A stretch of 64,000 bases of DNA from Gemmatimonas sp. (GCA_025361705.1 JANYJW010000051.1:1-64000); one strand, 5' to 3'. Numbered from the stretch's first letter, positions 26,397 to 34,139 are shown. Numbers and translations are program-made. The notes: a model not told the origin generated them from the letters alone.

Positions 26397-26825
26397 TCAA
26401 CTTCCACTCCACCGGACCCTGCCGAGCCTCGACACCACGATCGAGTCCACCTGCGTGCCGTGCACCACGAGCACCGTGGTGTTGGAGACGCCGACCGCCA
26501 GGCCATCGGGAGCGTAGCGCACGGTGTCGCCGCTCGCGGCCAGCAACACGCCGTGCGTGGCGCCCACGGCGCGGCGCATCACCGTGTCGGTGCCGCACAT
26601 GACGCGCACTTCGCCGTGCAGGGCGTCGACCACGAAGGCGGCGGTAGTGCCGCGGGCGAGCGCGACGTCGCGCGCCAGCACGAGCGCGTTGACGATGTCG
26701 GACGACGCGGCGCGCAGGCGCCAGCGCGCCGTGGCGGCATTCAAGGTCGGCAGCGCGATGGCGGTGACGAGCGCGAGCAGCGTGACGGTGAGGGTGAGTT
26801 CGGGGAGCGTGTGGGCGGAACGCAT
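26397..26825 (-). CDS. Orphan type IV prepilin-like/GspH pseudopilin
   Basis: A 142-residue protein with a class III (prepilin) signal. A very short positive leader MRSAH is followed by the hydrophobic helix TLPELTLTVTLLALVTAIAL containing the conserved glutamate. The remaining residues form a small beta-rich domain (VMCGTDTVMRRAVGATHG). The residue expected at cleavage position -1, usually Gly, is Ala here, so processing may differ. GAGG lies six bases before the ATG. No other pilus or type II secretion gene neighbours it; the chemotaxis operon is 21 kb away. It diverges from a small lipoprotein gene across a 163-base gap. Confidence 0.75.
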   Translation of the reverse strand: MRSAHTLPELTLTVTLLALVTAIALPTLNAATARWRLRAASSDIVNALVLARDVALARGTTAAFVVDALHGEVRVMCGTDTVMRRAVGATHGVLLAASGDTVRYAPDGLAVGVSNTTVLVVHGTQVDSIVVSRLGRVRWSGS

Positions 26826-26988
26826 GCAGTGCCTCGGGGGTGCGGGCCGCGCGGGACGTGCGCGGCGCGTGAACCCCGCACATCTTGGGAGTGCCGCGCG
26901 GCGCTGCGTCACCGATCGAACGCCTGCATGGGCGCGCGATTGCCGCCGCCGGCACCACACGCGTGTTGTGCCACACCGGAGACTCGTC

Positions 26989-27234
26989 ATGTCACGCATT
27001 GCATCGCGCCGCCGCTGGGCGCTCGCCCTGCTCGTCCTTGCCGCCGGATGCCGATCACCTGCCGCCGACGCCGCAGTTGCCGAACAGCTCGCGCAGATGT
27101 CGGACGCATTGGTGGGCATCCACGATCAGCTGGCCGTCATGACTTCGACGGTCGATTCACTGGTGATCGTGGCCGCCAAGCAGGATACGCTGATCAAGAA
27201 ACTGGCGGCGGCGAGCGGCGTGCAGGCGCCCTAG
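26989..27234 (+). CDS. Small lipoprotein with coiled-coil heptads
   Basis: An 81-residue predicted lipoprotein. Lipobox LVLAAGC is followed by a helical stretch with regular hydrophobic spacing (AEQLAQMSDALVGIHDQLAV) that looks like a short coiled coil, as in murein-lipoprotein-like proteins. No known family assigned. ATG at 26989 has GGAG eight bases upstream. It is divergent from the prepilin gene; the 163-base gap between the starts holds no other recognisable feature. Confidence 0.7.
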   Translation: MSRIASRRRWALALLVLAAGCRSPAADAAVAEQLAQMSDALVGIHDQLAVMTSTVDSLVIVAAKQDTLIKKLAAASGVQAP

Positions 27235-27369
27235 CCCCCCGCCGCGCGGCAGGCGTTGCTGGCGGCCGCGCCGCCTGCGACCGATGCTCTGAAGGGTGGG
27301 TCGAGCACGGCCCGTGCACCCCCGGGGGCCGATCGTGCCTAGATTACTCGGCTTGGAGGAGCCATCACG

Positions 27370-27600
27370 ATGCGCGTCAACATCGAGTTCTGCGTCATTT
27401 GAAACTACGAACCACGAGCCGTCAGTTTGGCGGACGCGATTCGCGAGCATCATCCGGGCGTCGAGATATCGCTGCAACCCAGCAGCGGCGGCCGGTTTGA
27501 GGTGACCGTCGATGGCGTGGCGGTCTTCGAGAAGTCCGTGCTTGGGCGTCACGCCCTGCCGGGCGAGATCCTGACCCTGATCCAGCAGGCCGCACGCTGA
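27370..27600 (+). CDS. SelW/Rdx-like selenoprotein (in-frame TGA at 27400-27402)
   Basis: Reading the TGA at 27400 as selenocysteine gives a 76-residue protein with the redox motif C8-V-I-U11 followed by NYEPRA. Downstream are LADAIREHHPGVEI, the PSSGGRFEVTVDG core and FEKSVLGRHALPGEI, the pattern of bacterial SelW-like thioredoxin-fold selenoproteins with CxxU. GGAGGA at 27355-27360 precedes the ATG by 9 bases. Similarity continues evenly on both sides of the TGA, so it is neither a truncation nor a frameshift. A SECIS-like hairpin follows (27419-27433). The protein probably acts in thiol redox. Sec incorporation needs selA, selB, selC and selD, none of which is in view. A standard gene caller would miss it. 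Confidence 0.87.
27419..27433 (+). promoter_or_regulatory. Candidate bacterial SECIS hairpin
   Basis: Five base pairs, CCGUC (27419-27423) with GGCGG (27429-27433, one U-G pair), close a 5-base loop AGUUU that contains the GU expected for SelB recognition. The loop begins 22 bases after the UGA, inside the distance range known for bacterial SECIS elements. The stem is short and was drawn by eye. Confidence 0.55.
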
Positions 27601-27682
27601 TGGTGCAGGGTGGCCGGACGGCAGGGGCGCCCACGCGGGCGCCCTTCCGTCCCCTGTCAATCGTCTTCAGCTTCAGCTTCCT

Positions 27683-28759
27683 ATGAGAATCGCAATATCC
27701 ACCGGCGGCGGCGACGCCCCCGGCCTCAACGCCGTCATTCGCGCCGCCGTGCTCTCGGCCATCGACCGGGGCTGGCACGTGCTCGGCATCAAGCGCGGTT
27801 ACATGGGGCTGCTGGGCGAGGACGAGGTGATTCCGCTCACCCGCGACAGCGTGCGCGGCATCGGGCATCTGGGCGGCACGATCCTGCGGACGACCAACCG
27901 CGGCAATCCGTTCCACTATCCGGTGAAGCAGCCCGACGGATCGTTCATCGAGATCGACCGCACCGACGAGCTGATGGACAACGCGCGCAACCTCGGCATC
28001 GAAGCGCTGATCACCATCGGCGGCGACGGCTCGCTGGCCATTGCGCAGCAGCTCTTTGAAAAGGGCATGCGCGTGGTAGGCGTGCCCAAGACGATCGACA
28101 ACGACGTGAGCGGCACGATCACCACGTTCGGCTTCGACACGGCGGTGACGACGGCGATGGACGCCATCGACAAGCTGCACACGACGGCCGAGAGCCATGA
28201 CCGCGTGATCGTGCTCGAGGTGATGGGGCGCGATTCGGGGTTCATCGCGCTGCATTCGGGCGTGGCGGGCGCGGCGCACGTGATCCTGATTCCCGAGATC
28301 AAGTGGGACATCCAGAACGTGTGCGACCACATCATGATGCGCGACGGGCTGGGCAAGAAGTTCGCCATCGTGGTGGTGGCCGAGGGCGTGCCGTTCGACG
28401 GCGAGGTGGGCACGATGGGCGAGTCGATGCCCGGGCAGGCCAAGCGCGTTGGCGGCGTGGCTGAGCGCATTGCGCGGGCCATCCAGGCGCGCACGGGCAA
28501 GGAGTGCCGGTCGCTGGTGCTCGGCCACCTGCAGCGCGGCGGCATGCCCACCGGCTATGACCGCCTGCTAGCCACGCGATTCGGCGGCGCCGCCACCGAA
28601 GCCGTGGCCAACGCCAAGTGGGGGCACATGGTGGCGCTGCAGACGCCGCACATCGTGCCGATTCCCATTGTGGAAGCGCTCAAGGAGCACAGGGTCGTCG
28701 ACCCGTCGCACGACGTGGTGCGCACGGCGCGGCGCATCGGGATTTCGTTTGGAGATTGA
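27683..28759 (+). CDS. pfkA: 6-phosphofructokinase (PfkA family)
   Basis: A 358-residue phosphofructokinase of the PfkA family. The phosphoryl-donor loop is GGDGS (113-117) with Gly at the position where PPi-dependent enzymes have Asp, favouring ATP. The next motif, PKTIDND, has Lys (K136) where classical ATP enzymes have Gly. This mixed pattern occurs in a distinct subgroup and means donor choice cannot be assigned confidently. Substrate motifs MGRDSGF and LGHLQRGG are intact. It catalyses the committed step of glycolysis. It starts 82 bases after the selenoprotein gene and is followed by a palindrome at 28759-28774. Confidence 0.93.
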   Translation: MRIAISTGGGDAPGLNAVIRAAVLSAIDRGWHVLGIKRGYMGLLGEDEVIPLTRDSVRGIGHLGGTILRTTNRGNPFHYPVKQPDGSFIEIDRTDELMDNARNLGIEALITIGGDGSLAIAQQLFEKGMRVVGVPKTIDNDVSGTITTFGFDTAVTTAMDAIDKLHTTAESHDRVIVLEVMGRDSGFIALHSGVAGAAHVILIPEIKWDIQNVCDHIMMRDGLGKKFAIVVVAEGVPFDGEVGTMGESMPGQAKRVGGVAERIARAIQARTGKECRSLVLGHLQRGGMPTGYDRLLATRFGGAATEAVANAKWGHMVALQTPHIVPIPIVEALKEHRVVDPSHDVVRTARRIGISFGD

Positions 28760-28774
28760 CGGGGGCGCCCCCGT
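28759..28774. terminator. GC palindrome after pfkA
   Basis: ACGGGGGCGCCCCCGT is a perfect 16-base palindrome beginning at the last base of the pfkA stop codon. It may help terminate transcription; there is no T-run. Confidence 0.4.
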
Positions 28775-28885
28775 GGCGCCGCGAGGGATCAGGATCGCAC
28801 CCGCCGGGTATGATCCGCACACGGTGGCGCCGAGTGGGCGCCAATCGTCCGTAGGGCGGATCACCGCCTGTCGTGGAGGAAGTGC

Positions 28886-29302
28886 TTGACCCGTTTCCGC
28901 TGGATCGTGTCGATCGTGCTTTTGGCGCCCGCGGCGCATGTGCTGGCGGCGCAGGACACGCGCGAGCCGCAGTCGCGCGTGCCCACCTCGTTCACGCCAC
29001 CGGCCGGGCTGTGCCGCCTGTGGATCGACGGCGTGCCCGCGTCGCAGCAGCCTGCGCCCACCGACTGCGCAAACGCCATCCGGAACCGGCCCACCAACTC
29101 CACGGTCGTCTTCGGGGCGCAACGCCACAGCGAGGGCAGCGGACTGGGCTTCACGCGCCGCGGCGAACTGCCTGCTGCCCGAAAGCTGGTGCCCAACTCG
29201 TTTGCCGGTCGTGCCCGTGACGAAGCCCGTGACCGTGACCGCGACCGCGGCACCGACACCACGGCCAGGCCCGCCACACGCAAGCCGGAGAAACCGCAGT
29301 AA
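28886..29302 (+). CDS. Secreted protein of unknown function
   Basis: A 138-residue exported protein. The signal peptide (WIVSIVLLAPAAHVLAAQ) is followed by a conserved-looking core, GLCRLWIDGVPASQQPAPTD, with two Cys residues that may pair. The C-terminal third is charged and repetitive (RDEARDRDRDRGTDTTARP). TTG at 28886 has GGAGGA five bases upstream, a good ribosome site that decides the start. No function can be assigned. It precedes the DEIH helicase gene with about 9 bases between its stop and the likely helicase start. Confidence 0.7.
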   Translation: MTRFRWIVSIVLLAPAAHVLAAQDTREPQSRVPTSFTPPAGLCRLWIDGVPASQQPAPTDCANAIRNRPTNSTVVFGAQRHSEGSGLGFTRRGELPAARKLVPNSFAGRARDEARDRDRDRGTDTTARPATRKPEKPQ

Positions 29303-29310
29303 GCCAGCCC

Positions 29311-32046
29311 CTGCGCCCCGTCACCGATCCGTACCTCCCGCGCGATCGTGAACACTTCGTCACCAGCGGCACCGGTGGGCGCATCATCGTCATTGCCCCC
29401 ACGCGCGCGGCGTGCGAGACCATTGAGCTGGGCTTCACGCTCGACATCGAGACGGTGCTGTGGAAGTCGCAGGGCGAACGGCTGCGCGCACTTGCCGACC
29501 GACTGACGCGCGAGGGTGCGGTCAACGGCCGCCGTCCGGGCTTTGGCATCGTGGCCGGCACGGGCACGGGCAAGACGCTGAGCATCAAGCCCATCGCCCA
29601 GGTGATGCTGGCCACGGGCGACCTGCGTGTGGGCGTGATCAACCGCGAGCGCGAGGCGACGCCCGAGACGCCGACGTGGAACGTGATCATCGTGACCACG
29701 GGCATCGCGCGGCGCTGGTTCCAGGACGGCGACATCCGCCCGCAGGACACGCTGGTGGTGGACGAGATTCACCAGACATCTGCCGAGCTGGAACTCTGTC
29801 TGGCGTTGGGCAAGCGCGTGGGGTGCCGCTTCATCTGGCTGTCGGCCACGGTCGATCCGGCGTTCTACGCGCGCTACCTCGATGCCGCCGAGGTGATTGA
29901 GAGCAGCGCGTTCGACCCGGCCAAGGCGGCCGACGTGCAGGTGCTGCGCACCAAACCACTGGATTTTCTGGACGACAAGTTCCTGCAGCGCGTGACCAAG
30001 GACCGGCGCGGGGTCGGCGTCTTTCTGCCGACCCGCGCGGGCGTGGAGCAGGCGGCCGCGCTGGTGCAGAGCCGGTTCCCGAGGATGAACGTGGCGTTCT
30101 ATCACGGCGGCGAACCCATTCGCGTGATTCGCCCGTTCCTCGAGCAGCAGCAGCCCAAGCCGTTCCTGCTGACGATGACCGCGGCGGGGCAGAGCGCGCT
30201 CAATGTGCAGGGGCTCGACACGGTGGTCATTGACGACACGCGCTTCACCAACCTGGTGGAGCGCGGCAAGAACGTGTTGACGCGCCTGCACCTGGGGGCC
30301 AACGAAATTCTGCAGATGGCGGGGCGCGTGCACGGGCGCGTGGCCGGCGGGCGCGTCTTCATCCTGACCGATCGCGACATCCAGTTTGCCGCGCTGCGCC
30401 CGACAGCACCGGAGTTCCAGCTGGCGGGCGACAGCGAGCGCGTGGCGCTCACCTGCGCCGCGCTCGGCGTGCGCGCCGACGCGCTCGACTTGCCAGTGCC
30501 GCTCGACAAGCTGAGCTACCACCGCGCGCTGGAGTTTCTCGACAGCCGCGGCATCGTGGACGACGGCAAGCTGACGTCGTACGGCAAGAAGGTGGAGGCG
30601 ATGCCGGTGGACCGGCCGTGGGCCGAACTGCTGGTGCACTGCGACGACGAACTGTTGGCGTACGTGGCGGTCATGGCGAGCATCGAGAGCCTGCATCGGA
30701 TGACGCGCGACGATCGCGACCTCAGCGGGCTCATTGTGCCGGGCAGCGACAACCTGACGGCGTACAATGTGTACGCCGAAGCGTTCACCAAGTGCGGCTT
30801 CCTGGGCGAGGTGTACGGCCTGCCGCGGCAGATGTTCGATGACAGCGTGCAGACGTGGGCCGAGCATCGCGGCGTGCTGGTGAAGGCACTTGAAGACGCA
30901 GCGCTGGCGATGGCGAGCATCTACCGCGCCACCGGTCTGGCCCTTCCGTCGGTGATGCCCAAGGTGGGCCCGTCGGTGGACAAGCGCTTCCGCGAACTGC
31001 TCGCCGAGGTGATGCCGTTCGATCTCGTGATCGACGAACAGACGGCGACGGGCGACGAGGCGCGCGTGTCGAAGACGAGCGTCTGCGGTACGTGGGGGGC
31101 GATTGCGGGGACGCTGCGCTACTTCGCCGACCGCTGGGGCGTGCCGCGCGCCGCGGTGGAGGGCACGCAGCTGCCCAAGGAGCTGGTGCGCCGCAACGCC
31201 ACCGTGCACGCGCCGGCGCTGACGTTCGACGGCAAACACCGGCAGTCGCCGCTGGCGCTAGAGCGTCGCGTCTCATACTTCGGTTTTGAACTTTCGCGCG
31301 AGCGCGAACCGGTGGACGTCTTTCCTGCCGGCCTCGAGGGCGAGGCACGCCACGTGCTTGCCGAAGCGATGGCGCGCGGCGAGGCGCATCATCAGTCGGT
31401 GCAGCGGAACCGGCAGGGCGTGGAAGAGGTGCGCGAGGCGTACCGGCGCAGCGGCGGCAAGACGCCGCGCCTGGGGCTCGTCGAGCTGACCGCGTGGTAT
31501 GAGCGCGCCATGGCGAGCGTGCACGATGTGTCGTCGTGGCGCGATGCGCGCGCGCTGCTGGAACCCGATGCCTTCGTGCCGCGTGCGCAGCGACTGCAGC
31601 TGATGGCGCTGCCAGGCGCGGTGGAGGTGCGCGACCGGGCGGTGACGATCGACTACGACGTGGAGGAGACACCGGCCGGAGTGAGCGGTGTGGCGCGACT
31701 CCGGCTGCCGGAAAAGGTCGCGCGCTCGCTCGTTGCCGAAGAACTGCCTGTGCTCGACCGCCCGCTCCGGTTCACGGTGATGCGCGGCGCGCGCGGGTCG
31801 GTGAAGGCGGCAACGCTCGGCGAGTTGCAGGATCGGCTGGACGAGCCGTACACCGACGACGAAAAGTCGCGGAGCTCCGACCAGGGCAAGAAGCGCGGCC
31901 GGGAATTCGACGGTGATCGGCGCGGAAAGCCGGGGGGCGGTGGCGGGCGGGGCGGCAAGCCTGGTGGGTTCCGCGGGGGCGACAAGCGCGGTGGCGGTCG
32001 TCCGGGAGCGCCGCCCGGTCGTGGAAAGAAACGTCGCGGTAAGTGA
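29311..32046 (+). CDS. DEIH-box helicase with RGG-like tail; start codon unusual
   Basis: A superfamily 2 helicase of over 860 residues: Walker A VAGTGTGKT, DEIH box LVVDEIHQT, SATVD, and a second RecA domain with QMAGRVHGR. The family resembles HrpA/HrpB-type DEAH proteins, although long C-terminal parts are unlike either. The last 45 residues are Gly/Arg/Lys-rich, likely RNA binding. The frame has no ATG, GTG or TTG between an in-frame stop at 29236 and GTG 29455. Yet codons from about 29320 encode plausible conserved sequence (TDPYLPRDREHFVTSG, IIVIAPTRAACETIEL). CTG at 29311 is therefore proposed; a start at 29455 would delete about 48 residues. Confidence 0.85.
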   Translation: MRPVTDPYLPRDREHFVTSGTGGRIIVIAPTRAACETIELGFTLDIETVLWKSQGERLRALADRLTREGAVNGRRPGFGIVAGTGTGKTLSIKPIAQVMLATGDLRVGVINREREATPETPTWNVIIVTTGIARRWFQDGDIRPQDTLVVDEIHQTSAELELCLALGKRVGCRFIWLSATVDPAFYARYLDAAEVIESSAFDPAKAADVQVLRTKPLDFLDDKFLQRVTKDRRGVGVFLPTRAGVEQAAALVQSRFPRMNVAFYHGGEPIRVIRPFLEQQQPKPFLLTMTAAGQSALNVQGLDTVVIDDTRFTNLVERGKNVLTRLHLGANEILQMAGRVHGRVAGGRVFILTDRDIQFAALRPTAPEFQLAGDSERVALTCAALGVRADALDLPVPLDKLSYHRALEFLDSRGIVDDGKLTSYGKKVEAMPVDRPWAELLVHCDDELLAYVAVMASIESLHRMTRDDRDLSGLIVPGSDNLTAYNVYAEAFTKCGFLGEVYGLPRQMFDDSVQTWAEHRGVLVKALEDAALAMASIYRATGLALPSVMPKVGPSVDKRFRELLAEVMPFDLVIDEQTATGDEARVSKTSVCGTWGAIAGTLRYFADRWGVPRAAVEGTQLPKELVRRNATVHAPALTFDGKHRQSPLALERRVSYFGFELSREREPVDVFPAGLEGEARHVLAEAMARGEAHHQSVQRNRQGVEEVREAYRRSGGKTPRLGLVELTAWYERAMASVHDVSSWRDARALLEPDAFVPRAQRLQLMALPGAVEVRDRAVTIDYDVEETPAGVSGVARLRLPEKVARSLVAEELPVLDRPLRFTVMRGARGSVKAATLGELQDRLDEPYTDDEKSRSSDQGKKRGREFDGDRRGKPGGGGGRGGKPGGFRGGDKRGGGRPGAPPGRGKKRRGK

Positions 32047-32054
32047 GACAATAG

Positions 32055-32071
32055 TCGGTCAATCTGACCGA
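32055..32071 (+). terminator. Inverted repeat after the helicase gene
   Basis: TCGGTCA (32055-32061) and TGACCGA (32065-32071) form a 7-bp stem with a 3-base loop, followed by TTACTT. It lies 9 bases after the helicase stop and may terminate it. Confidence 0.45.
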
Positions 32072-32081
32072 TTACTTAAAC

Positions 32082-32114
32082 TTGTCTAGAAAATCATATA
32101 GAAATCCTAGACAA
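32082..32114. promoter_or_regulatory. Operator-like inverted repeat before the sigma-factor promoter
   Basis: TTGTCTAG (32082-32089) and CTAGACAA (32107-32114) are perfect 8-bp arms separated by 17 AT-rich bases. The right arm ends 4 bases before a candidate -35 box. The spacing suits binding by a dimeric regulator; which one is unknown. Confidence 0.5.
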
Positions 32115-32118
32115 TCTC

Positions 32119-32148
32119 TTGACAACAATCGCATTGCTTTGCTAGGTT
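32119..32148 (+). promoter_or_regulatory. Candidate sigma-70 promoter of the ECF sigma gene
   Basis: A perfect TTGACA at 32119-32124 and TAGGTT at 32143-32148 are separated by 18 bases in an unusually AT-rich 130-base gap. Transcription would start near 32155, about 23 bases before the GTG of the sigma gene. Confidence 0.5.
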
Positions 32149-32177
32149 CCACTCCGTAACAACGCACCGGAGAGAAC

Positions 32178-32807
32178 GTGGCGACGATGGTAGCGACTGA
32201 CATGATCGAGAGTGACGCGGACATGGCCCCCCTGGCCCCCCTGGCCCCCCTGGCTGAGCGGCCGGCGCGCTTTGATCGGGAGGCGATGGCGCAGATGGAT
32301 GCGCTGTACAGCTTCGCCTTCAAGCTCACCCGGGTCCGCGAAGAGGCGGAGGACCTGGTGAGCGACACGCTGCTCCGTGCGTTTGATCGTTGGCGGCAGT
32401 TCCAGGTGGGCTCCAACATGCGCGCCTGGCTCTTCACGATCCTCTACCACGGGTTCGTGAGTCGCAAGCGCCGCATCGATGCGCGCGAAGTGCCGATGCC
32501 CGAAACCGAGGACGGCTTCAACTACCGTGAGCCCGTTGCCGACGAGGACCCCGTCGCCACGTTCTTCGATTCGTTCATCGACGAGACGGTCGTGCGCGCC
32601 ATCGGCGACCTGCCCGAGGAATACCGCAGTGCGCTGGTGATGAGTGATGTGCACGGCCTGCGGTACGCCGAGATCGCCAAGGTGCTCAGCGTGCCTGAGG
32701 GCACGGTGAAGTCGCGCCTGTTCCGCGGGCGCCGCCTGCTGCAGGGTCGCCTGCGCGGCTACGCCGAGGACATGGGGTACATCACGCCGGCGGCGGTCGC
32801 CGCCTGA
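32178..32807 (+). CDS. ECF-type RNA polymerase sigma factor
   Basis: A 209-residue sigma-70 family protein of the extracytoplasmic-function class. Region 2 lies at about 38-105 (ALYSFAFKLTRVREEAEDLV and AWLFTILYHGFVSRKRR). Region 4 lies at about 140-195 (LPEEYRSALVMSDVHGLRYA, VPEGTVKSRLFRGR). The first 30 residues contain an unusual APLAPLAPLA run encoded by a 9-base tandem repeat. No zinc-binding anti-sigma gene is adjacent; the downstream gene is on the other strand and overlaps by 26 bases. GTG at 32178 has GGAGAG upstream; ATG at 32187 is an alternative. It should be controlled by the promoter and inverted repeat described upstream. Confidence 0.92.
   Translation: MATMVATDMIESDADMAPLAPLAPLAERPARFDREAMAQMDALYSFAFKLTRVREEAEDLVSDTLLRAFDRWRQFQVGSNMRAWLFTILYHGFVSRKRRIDAREVPMPETEDGFNYREPVADEDPVATFFDSFIDETVVRAIGDLPEEYRSALVMSDVHGLRYAEIAKVLSVPEGTVKSRLFRGRRLLQGRLRGYAEDMGYITPAAVAA
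32226..32252 (+). repeat. Three tandem 9-base units in the sigma-factor gene
   Basis: The unit GCCCCCCTG occurs three times in frame and encodes Ala-Pro-Leu repeats. Each unit carries a run of six C residues, a potential slippage site. Confidence 0.8.
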
Positions 32808-33417
32808 CGCGCACGGCCGTCCGGTGACGGGCGGCCTTGGTGCGGTTGCCGCAGCGGCGCATGTCGCACCAGCGGCGGCGTCCGCTGCGGCTGGTATCGA
32901 GAAAGACGCGCGGGCACGGCGGTTCGGCGGCGCAGCGTCGCACATGCGTCAGTTCGCCCGTGACCAGCGCGTCGGCGGCGCTCTCCACCACCGGGATCAC
33001 GAGTGCCGCGAAGGCGTCGCCCGAGGGCACGAACGTGCGAACAAACGAGCCGTCGCGGGCGTCCTGTGCCACGCGCCGCACGCCGGTGGAGCGGCCGAGC
33101 ACGCGGTTGATTTCGAGCAGCGCGGCCTGCGTCACGCGCTCCGAGGCGTGGACACCGCGCTCGGCCAGCGGACGGAGTGCGCTGCGGACGCGCCGCGCCT
33201 CGTGCAGCGTGGCGGTGGCGCTGGCCGGCTGCTCGACGGCGCGGCGCTCGAGGGCGGCGCGGCGCGGCGCGTCGATGAGCGCGGCCGATTCGAGCCAGGC
33301 GAGATAGCCGTCGAACGACGCCAGCGCGTCGCCCTGCGCGTGACGCGGCGCTTCGTCGGTGTTGACGAAGTCGAGCCACAGCCGACCGGCCGTGAACGGA
33401 ACTCTCGCGCGGGGCAT
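32782..33417 (-). CDS. CGNR zinc-finger (ABATE) domain protein
   Basis: A 211-residue protein with an N-terminal ABATE-type region starting at GRLWLDFVNT and a C-terminal CGNR zinc finger, WCDMRRCGNRTKAARHR, with a further Cys in PPCPRVF. Members are believed to be stress-related transcriptional regulators; targets are unknown. It converges on the ECF sigma gene with a 26-base overlap of 3' ends. Its ATG at 33417 is only 21 bases from the start of the divergent NTPase gene, so promoters must overlap or lie in coding sequence. Confidence 0.85.
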   Translation of the reverse strand: MPRARVPFTAGRLWLDFVNTDEAPRHAQGDALASFDGYLAWLESAALIDAPRRAALERRAVEQPASATATLHEARRVRSALRPLAERGVHASERVTQAALLEINRVLGRSTGVRRVAQDARDGSFVRTFVPSGDAFAALVIPVVESAADALVTGELTHVRRCAAEPPCPRVFLDTSRSGRRRWCDMRRCGNRTKAARHRTAVRVRRRPPPA

Positions 33418-33438
33418 CGTGCGCCTAAGTTACATCCC

Positions 33439-34032
33439 GTGCCTCTCCCCACCATCCATCGCGTCGCGGTCGGCTCCACCAACCCCGTGAAGCTGGGCGC
33501 CGTGCGCGCCGTGCTGGCGCGCATCGCGCCGTCCGCCACGGTCGACGGTGTGGCGGCTTCATCGGGCGTTCCCGACCAGCCCATGGGTGACGCGCAGACC
33601 ATCGAGGGGGCGACGCATCGCGCGCACGCTGCGCGCCTTGCCCTCGACGCAGACCTCGGCGTGGGCATCGAGGGGGGCGTGGTAGAGACGCCGCACGGCA
33701 TGCGCACCTGCGCGTGGGCGGTGGTCGCAACGCGCGACGGTGCGGCGCACGTGGGCGGCTCGCTGTCGATGCCGCTCCCCGACGCGGTGGCGGCGCTGAT
33801 TCGAGAGGGCGTTGAGCTGGGGCACGCGATTGACCGCCTGATAGGGACGTCGAACATCAAGCACGGGGCGGGTGCCGTGGGGATACTCACGGAGGGGCTC
33901 GTGAGTCGGCAGGATGCGTACGAGGTGATACTCGCGTACGCGTTGGCGCCGGTGCTGGGGACGGAGATGTATGCGGGGAGGCGTGCAGGGGACGGGGGGG
34001 CAGTGCGGGGAGACGAGCGAAGTTCGGGGTGA
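33439..34032 (+). CDS. Non-canonical purine NTPase (inosine/xanthosine triphosphatase, DUF84/YjjX type)
   Basis: A 197-residue protein of the YjjX/DUF84 family: AVGSTNPVKLGAVRAVL at the N-terminus, GVPDQPMGDAQTIEGA, DLGVGIEGGVVE and the SNIKHGAGAVGILTEG segment. The family hydrolyses ITP and XTP to keep damaged purines out of nucleic acids. Its last 20 residues run into a low-complexity intergenic repeat (33990-34140), so the C-terminal tail may be acquired. Start is GTG at 33439 with no space for a leader: the divergent gene begins at 33417. Confidence 0.85.
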   Translation: MPLPTIHRVAVGSTNPVKLGAVRAVLARIAPSATVDGVAASSGVPDQPMGDAQTIEGATHRAHAARLALDADLGVGIEGGVVETPHGMRTCAWAVVATRDGAAHVGGSLSMPLPDAVAALIREGVELGHAIDRLIGTSNIKHGAGAVGILTEGLVSRQDAYEVILAYALAPVLGTEMYAGRRAGDGGAVRGDERSSG

Positions 34033-34108
34033 CGGGGGACGAGTTGGTGCAGGGCACTCCCGCTTCCCGCCCTCCGCGCTCCACTCTTCATTCAGAACCA
34101 AACCCCGT

Positions 34109-34126
34109 ACTCCGCACTCCGCACTC
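34109..34126 (+). repeat. Short tandem ACTCCGC repeat
   Basis: Two and a half copies of ACTCCGC precede the thioesterase start by 14 bases. Related words occur at 9058-9073 and, reversed, at 52217-52240, always at gene ends. The surrounding 33990-34140 stretch is G-rich then C-rich, giving an imperfect palindrome. Confidence 0.5.
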
Positions 34127-34139
34127 ACACCCCGCCACC

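Noticed and set aside
27400-27402. Ordinary stop making the 27370 frame a 10-codon remnant or pseudogene
   Set aside because: The TGA sits exactly at the redox position of CxxU, the reading frame continues with family similarity, and a SECIS-like hairpin follows.
28861-31239. 792-codon minus-strand frame opposite the DEIH helicase
   Set aside because: Antisense shadow; the plus strand carries Walker A, DEIH and SAT motifs.
34109-34126. CRISPR repeats
   Set aside because: Units are 7 bases, directly adjacent and without spacers.
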